Shown here in pieces: positions 61,286 through 64,000 of a stretch of 64,000 nucleotides of DNA (the first letter of the stretch is position 1; each line of letters starts with the position of its first letter). The notes under the pieces are model-generated. The model saw nothing but the letters and a program-made list of their open reading frames with translations. It searched no databases and was not told the DNA's origin. Made by a program: the position numbers and the translations under genes. The DNA comes from Clostridia bacterium (GTDB lineage: Bacteria > Bacillota > Clostridia > RGIG6154): positions 62,001 through 126,000 of the forward strand of contig JAGAJK010000034.1 in the NCBI GenBank assembly GCA_017626145.1, given 5' to 3'.

Positions 61286-61312
61286 GTGAAAAAAATTATG
61301 GGGGATTATCAA

Positions 61313-62281
61313 ATGAGTAAGGGACAGGACAGATTAAGTAAGAGCAAAATAGGTGTTTTTAATCATTATTTAGGCAGAAGAAGCGAAAACTGGGAAAAAG
61401 ACCTTTTGAATTTTGATGTAAAGAAGCTTGCAATGAATTTAAAGGAAATGGGTGTAAGGTATTATTTCATTACCGTTATGCAGGGTGAAAGGTTTATGCT
61501 TTCTCCTTCTGAAGTTTATAATAAAATAACAGGCTACACAACAAAAGAGGTTTCATCAGAGCGTGACCTTATAAAAGAAATAGGCGAGGAACTTAAAAAG
61601 TACGATATAGATTTATACCTTTATTATACGGGTGACGGCCCTCACAATGATGAAAAGGGCGGAACTGAAATGGGTTACTATGACTATGACTATCCCGGTC
61701 CGTGGGTGTGGCGTGAAGAACTGCAGGATTACAGTTTAAGCGACAATATTCTGCAGATAAGTGAAGAATTTGTAAGTAACTGGGCGTCTGTTTTGGAGGA
61801 ATACGCAATCCGTTACGGCAATCTTATTAAGGGCTGGTGGATTGACGGTTGCTACGATTATTTTGGTTACAATCAGCATTATCTGGATATTTACAGAGCG
61901 GCTGTAAAAAAAGGCAACCCCGATGCAATTGTTACATTTAATAATGGTGTAAAAAATGCCCTTACAGAGTGGGGAAATCCCGATTATACCGCAGGTGAGA
62001 GAAACGACCTTAAGCGTATTCCCGAAAGCCGTTTTATCGGTTCGGCACAGGCTCATATTTTAGTTCCTGTGGGAACAAAAGAGAATTCTGACCACGCAAA
62101 AAAGGGCGAATCGGACTGGTGTTCAAAAGGTTTGTTTTTCAACAAAGAGGAATTACTTGATTACGCAAAAAAGGTAACCGACGCAGGCGGAGCTGTAACC
62201 TTTGACATTTTTATTGACACGGATGCCTCTTTTGATAAAGAACAGATTGAAGCAATAAAATACGTAACAGCAAACCTTTAA
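61313..62281 (+). CDS. Putative glycoside hydrolase, GH29 (alpha-L-fucosidase)-like
   Basis: A 322-residue soluble protein. The start is the ATG at 61313 with a GGGG ribosome site; a GTG at 61286 coincides with the expected transcription start. The fold looks like a TIM barrel, with YYFITVMQG, DLYLYYTGDGP and the strand-end GWWIDGCYDY, which resembles the nucleophile motif of GH29 fucosidases, and a later YTAGERNDL. It is shorter than typical fucosidases, lacks a C-terminal beta domain and carries no signal peptide. Substrate and family are uncertain. Confidence 0.65.
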   Translation: MSKGQDRLSKSKIGVFNHYLGRRSENWEKDLLNFDVKKLAMNLKEMGVRYYFITVMQGERFMLSPSEVYNKITGYTTKEVSSERDLIKEIGEELKKYDIDLYLYYTGDGPHNDEKGGTEMGYYDYDYPGPWVWREELQDYSLSDNILQISEEFVSNWASVLEEYAIRYGNLIKGWWIDGCYDYFGYNQHYLDIYRAAVKKGNPDAIVTFNNGVKNALTEWGNPDYTAGERNDLKRIPESRFIGSAQAHILVPVGTKENSDHAKKGESDWCSKGLFFNKEELLDYAKKVTDAGGAVTFDIFIDTDASFDKEQIEAIKYVTANL

Positions 62282-62295
62282 ATTCGGCATTTTCC

Positions 62296-62324
62296 TTGAC
62301 AATATATTTGCTGAATTGTATAAT
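62296..62324 (+). promoter_or_regulatory. Promoter of the membrane protein gene
   Basis: TTGACA (62296-62301) and TATAAT (62319-62324) are 17 bp apart. Confidence 0.85.
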
Positions 62325-62360
62325 TAATATTAATTACTACATTAAAGAAAGGTAACAACA

Positions 62361-63056
62361 ATGAGAAATTATTTAAGAGAAGCACGTCTTGATTTAAAGG
62401 GGCATTATCTGAATGCAATATGTGCATCAATGATATACTATGTTGTGGCTTTTGCCATTGTAAGAATTGTTATGGATATTCCTCTTGCCGTGTCCTACAA
62501 ATATTTTATCGCCGTAGCTTTGATGGCGCTTATATTGATACCTGTTACAGCAGGATATATTGATTATTTTAAAAACAGAAAAAATTACAGCTTTCCGTCA
62601 CCTAAGGTTCTGTTTCGCTTTCATGACGGCTACAGCTCGCTTTTGTTATGCGTTCTTTGTATAGGTATGGGTCTTGTTTTCGTATTTCTTGCGTTCTATA
62701 TTGTAACGGTAATGGCTATGATTGCCGCACCCCCTCTTTCGAGAATTTATATACTCGGTGCTGCGGTGACGGTGTACATTGTTTTTGTTTTGTATGTTCT
62801 CTGCCGTTTCTGGATGCTGTTTTACCTTGTGCTTGAAAAGGGCAAGAAGCCTTTTACATATTATTTAAAGGAATGCTTAAGACTTACAAAGGGAAAAACA
62901 AAGGAGTATCTTAAATTCGTATTGCGGTTCTGGCGTCTGTTTCTTGTGTGCATTCTGCCTCTCGGACTTGGGCTTTTGGTGTTCTTCCCCATATTCGCAA
63001 CTGCAAAACAGTACTACTTTGCCGATATAATTTCAAAAGACGGCAAAAAATTTTAA
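62361..63056 (+). CDS. Polytopic membrane protein (DUF975-like)
   Basis: A 231-residue protein with about six hydrophobic segments, a RNYLREARLDLKGHY start, and the stretch RFWMLFYLVLEKGKKPFTYYLKECLRLTKGKTKEYL between helices. This layout resembles DUF975 membrane proteins of Firmicutes, whose function is unknown; the match is moderate. AAAGG precedes the ATG. It is followed, apparently with no clear terminator, by the rpsO promoter. Confidence 0.75.
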   Translation: MRNYLREARLDLKGHYLNAICASMIYYVVAFAIVRIVMDIPLAVSYKYFIAVALMALILIPVTAGYIDYFKNRKNYSFPSPKVLFRFHDGYSSLLLCVLCIGMGLVFVFLAFYIVTVMAMIAAPPLSRIYILGAAVTVYIVFVLYVLCRFWMLFYLVLEKGKKPFTYYLKECLRLTKGKTKEYLKFVLRFWRLFLVCILPLGLGLLVFFPIFATAKQYYFADIISKDGKKF

Positions 63057-63064
63057 AAAAGGTA

Positions 63065-63093
63065 TTTACAAATCGAGAAAATTGTGTTATTAT
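63065..63093 (+). promoter_or_regulatory. Promoter and leader of rpsO
   Basis: TTTACA (63065-63070) and TATTAT (63088-63093) are 17 bp apart. The 80-nt leader that follows contains a bulged stem CCAACC/GG-TTGG (63128-63150), a possible S15 autoregulation site that I cannot confirm. Confidence 0.6.
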
Positions 63094-63178
63094 TAACAGT
63101 AACCGTCTGCCGGGTGACTGGAATCTCCAACCTGTGCTCAGTGGATTGGTGTAAATTTATTTAATCGGAGGAATTAAA

Positions 63179-63442
63179 ATGGATAAGGAAAAGAAACAGC
63201 AAATTATAGGTGATAACAAAATTCACGACACAGACACAGGCTCACCTGAAGTACAGATTGCAATTCTTACAGAAAGAATCAATCATCTTAACGAACATCT
63301 TAAGTTAAACAAGAAGGACTTCCACTCAAGAAGAGGTCTTCTTATGATGGTTGGTAAGAGAAGAGGTCTTCTCAACTATCTCCAGAAAAAGGACATCGAA
63401 AGATACAGAGCAATCGTTGCTAAGCTTGGTTTAAGAAAGTAA
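63179..63442 (+). CDS. rpsO: Ribosomal protein S15
   Basis: An 87-residue basic protein of the 30S subunit that binds 16S rRNA early in assembly. [23 protein letters not shown] and [20 protein letters not shown] are nearly invariant in S15. AATCGGAGG is the ribosome site. As in most bacteria it is followed by pnp, with a terminator-like hairpin between. Confidence 0.98.
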   Translation: MDKEKKQQIIGDNKIHDTDTGSPEVQIAILTERINHLNEHLKLNKKDFHSRRGLLMMVGKRRGLLNYLQKKDIERYRAIVAKLGLRK

Positions 63443-63452
63443 TTTCGCGGGA

Positions 63453-63480
63453 GGTTACGGAGGATTTTCCCTCTGTAACC
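63453..63480 (+). terminator. Terminator of rpsO
   Basis: An 11-bp stem GGTTACGGAGG/CCTCTGTAACC (one G-T pair) is followed by TTTCTTTGCTTTTT. Confidence 0.88.
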
Positions 63481-63539
63481 TTTCTTTGCTTTTTCTCCGA
63501 TATTTTAAAACGTCAGTAATAAAAAAATTATATAAAACC

Positions 63540-63577
63540 GTCTGTCAGGTGGCAGACAGCACAAACATGAGTTTGTG
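63540..63577 (+). promoter_or_regulatory. Two hairpins in the pnp leader
   Basis: GTCTGTC/GGCAGAC with loop AGGT (63540-63557) and CACAAAC/GTTTGTG with loop ATGA (63560-63577) lie 15 nt before the pnp start. They could serve RNase III/PNPase autoregulation, known from other bacteria. Confidence 0.6.
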
Positions 63578-63592
63578 AGAAAGGAAAAGGTT

Positions 63593-64000
63593 ATGTTCAG
63601 AACATTTGAAACAACCTTATCAGGCAGAAAGTTAGTTATTGAGACCGGTAAAATGGCAGGTCTTGCAAACGGCGCTTGTCTGGTAAGATTCGGCGACACT
63701 GTTGTTCATGCTGCAGTCACAGCATCAGCAAAGCCGAGAGAGGGAGTAGATTTCTTCCCTTTAAGCATTGATTACGAAGAAAAGCTTTACTCAGTAGGTA
63801 AAATCCCCGGAGGCTTTACAAAGAGAGAAGGAAAGCCGACAGACTCGGCAATTCTCGCATCAAGATGTATTGACCGTCCTATGCGTCCTCTTTTCCCTAA
63901 GGATTTAAGAAACGATGTTTCTATCGTTACTACTGTTATGAGTGTTGATCAGGATAATTCACCTGAGGTTGCCGCTATGGTTGGTGCCGCAACAGCAGTT
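63593..64000 (+). CDS. pnp: Polyribonucleotide nucleotidyltransferase, N-terminal part
   Basis: The frame runs off the window after 136 codons. It encodes the first RNase PH-like domain of PNPase, a 3'-to-5' phosphorolytic exoribonuclease. [31 protein letters not shown] and [22 protein letters not shown] are characteristic, as is [12 protein letters not shown]. An AAAGGAAAAGG site precedes the ATG. rpsO upstream is the classic partner. Confidence 0.97.
   Translation, partial: MFRTFETTLSGRKLVIETGKMAGLANGACLVRFGDTVVHAAVTASAKPREGVDFFPLSIDYEEKLYSVGKIPGGFTKREGKPTDSAILASRCIDRPMRPLFPKDLRNDVSIVTTVMSVDQDNSPEVAAMVGAATAV

Overview
The window looks like a chromosomal segment of a low-GC Gram-positive bacterium of the class Clostridia, probably a gut-type Oscillospiraceae or Ruminococcaceae relative. 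This rests on several things. There is a type III glutamine synthetase, a PPi-type phosphofructokinase, a T-box in front of thrS, S-layer-homology and LTA-synthase-family envelope proteins, and strong AAGGAG ribosome sites. Sigma-A-like promoters are very regular, with TTGACA/TATAAT boxes usually 17 bp apart. No phage, IS, CRISPR or defence genes are visible. The taxonomic placement is inference.

Layout. 1-4.4 kb: a partial YycI-like gene, a PPi-type phosphofructokinase, a CCA-adding enzyme, two unknown genes and an array of six small hairpins. 4.4-9.9 kb: a minus-strand envelope operon of two tandem LTA-synthase-like proteins and a membrane-anchored GH26-like protein. 10-17.3 kb: cysK, then xpt followed by a four-gene BMP-type nucleoside ABC importer, and a TspO homologue. 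17.5-20.8 kb: a candidate small RNA or attenuator, glutamine synthetase III, a 226-bp tandem duplication and tRNA-Lys(CTT). 20.7-26.4 kb: an SLH protein, holA, an HD hydrolase, a repeat-rich intergenic region and a zinc-ribbon/RCC1-repeat membrane protein.

26.4-45.1 kb is the centrepiece: fourteen co-oriented nucleotide genes, pyrC-carB-pyrK-pyrD-pyrF-pyrE-pyrB-purE-purF-purM-purN-AICAR formyltransferase-purD-purL, apparently fed by one promoter and a PyrR-like leader. Three members are odd. PurF has no catalytic cysteine and a degraded glutaminase site. PyrB carries a C-terminal PyrI-type zinc motif. PurH is only the formyltransferase half. carA, an IMP cyclohydrolase, purK, purC and purB are not in the window.

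45-58 kb is a sugar-metabolism region: three Gfo/Idh/MocA oxidoreductases, a ThuA-like protein, two TIM-barrel isomerases/epimerases, a clan GH-D-like hydrolase, an SGNH hydrolase, a NUDIX enzyme and a metallo-beta-lactamase-fold protein. thrS with its T-box sits among them. 57.9-64 kb: a DUF421 membrane protein, an orphan WalR-like response regulator followed by an acyl-CoA synthetase, a GH29-like protein, a membrane protein, and rpsO-pnp (the latter cut by the window end).

The least expected non-coding content is three families of dispersed short structured repeats: a terminator-like element at three operon ends, a second element with a shared ~35-nt core at three sites (one inside the pyr operon), and the clustered hairpins at 4.05-4.37 kb. 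No wholly new multi-gene system is evident. The degenerate PurF inside the pyr-pur super-operon and the small RNA upstream of glutamine synthetase are the best leads.
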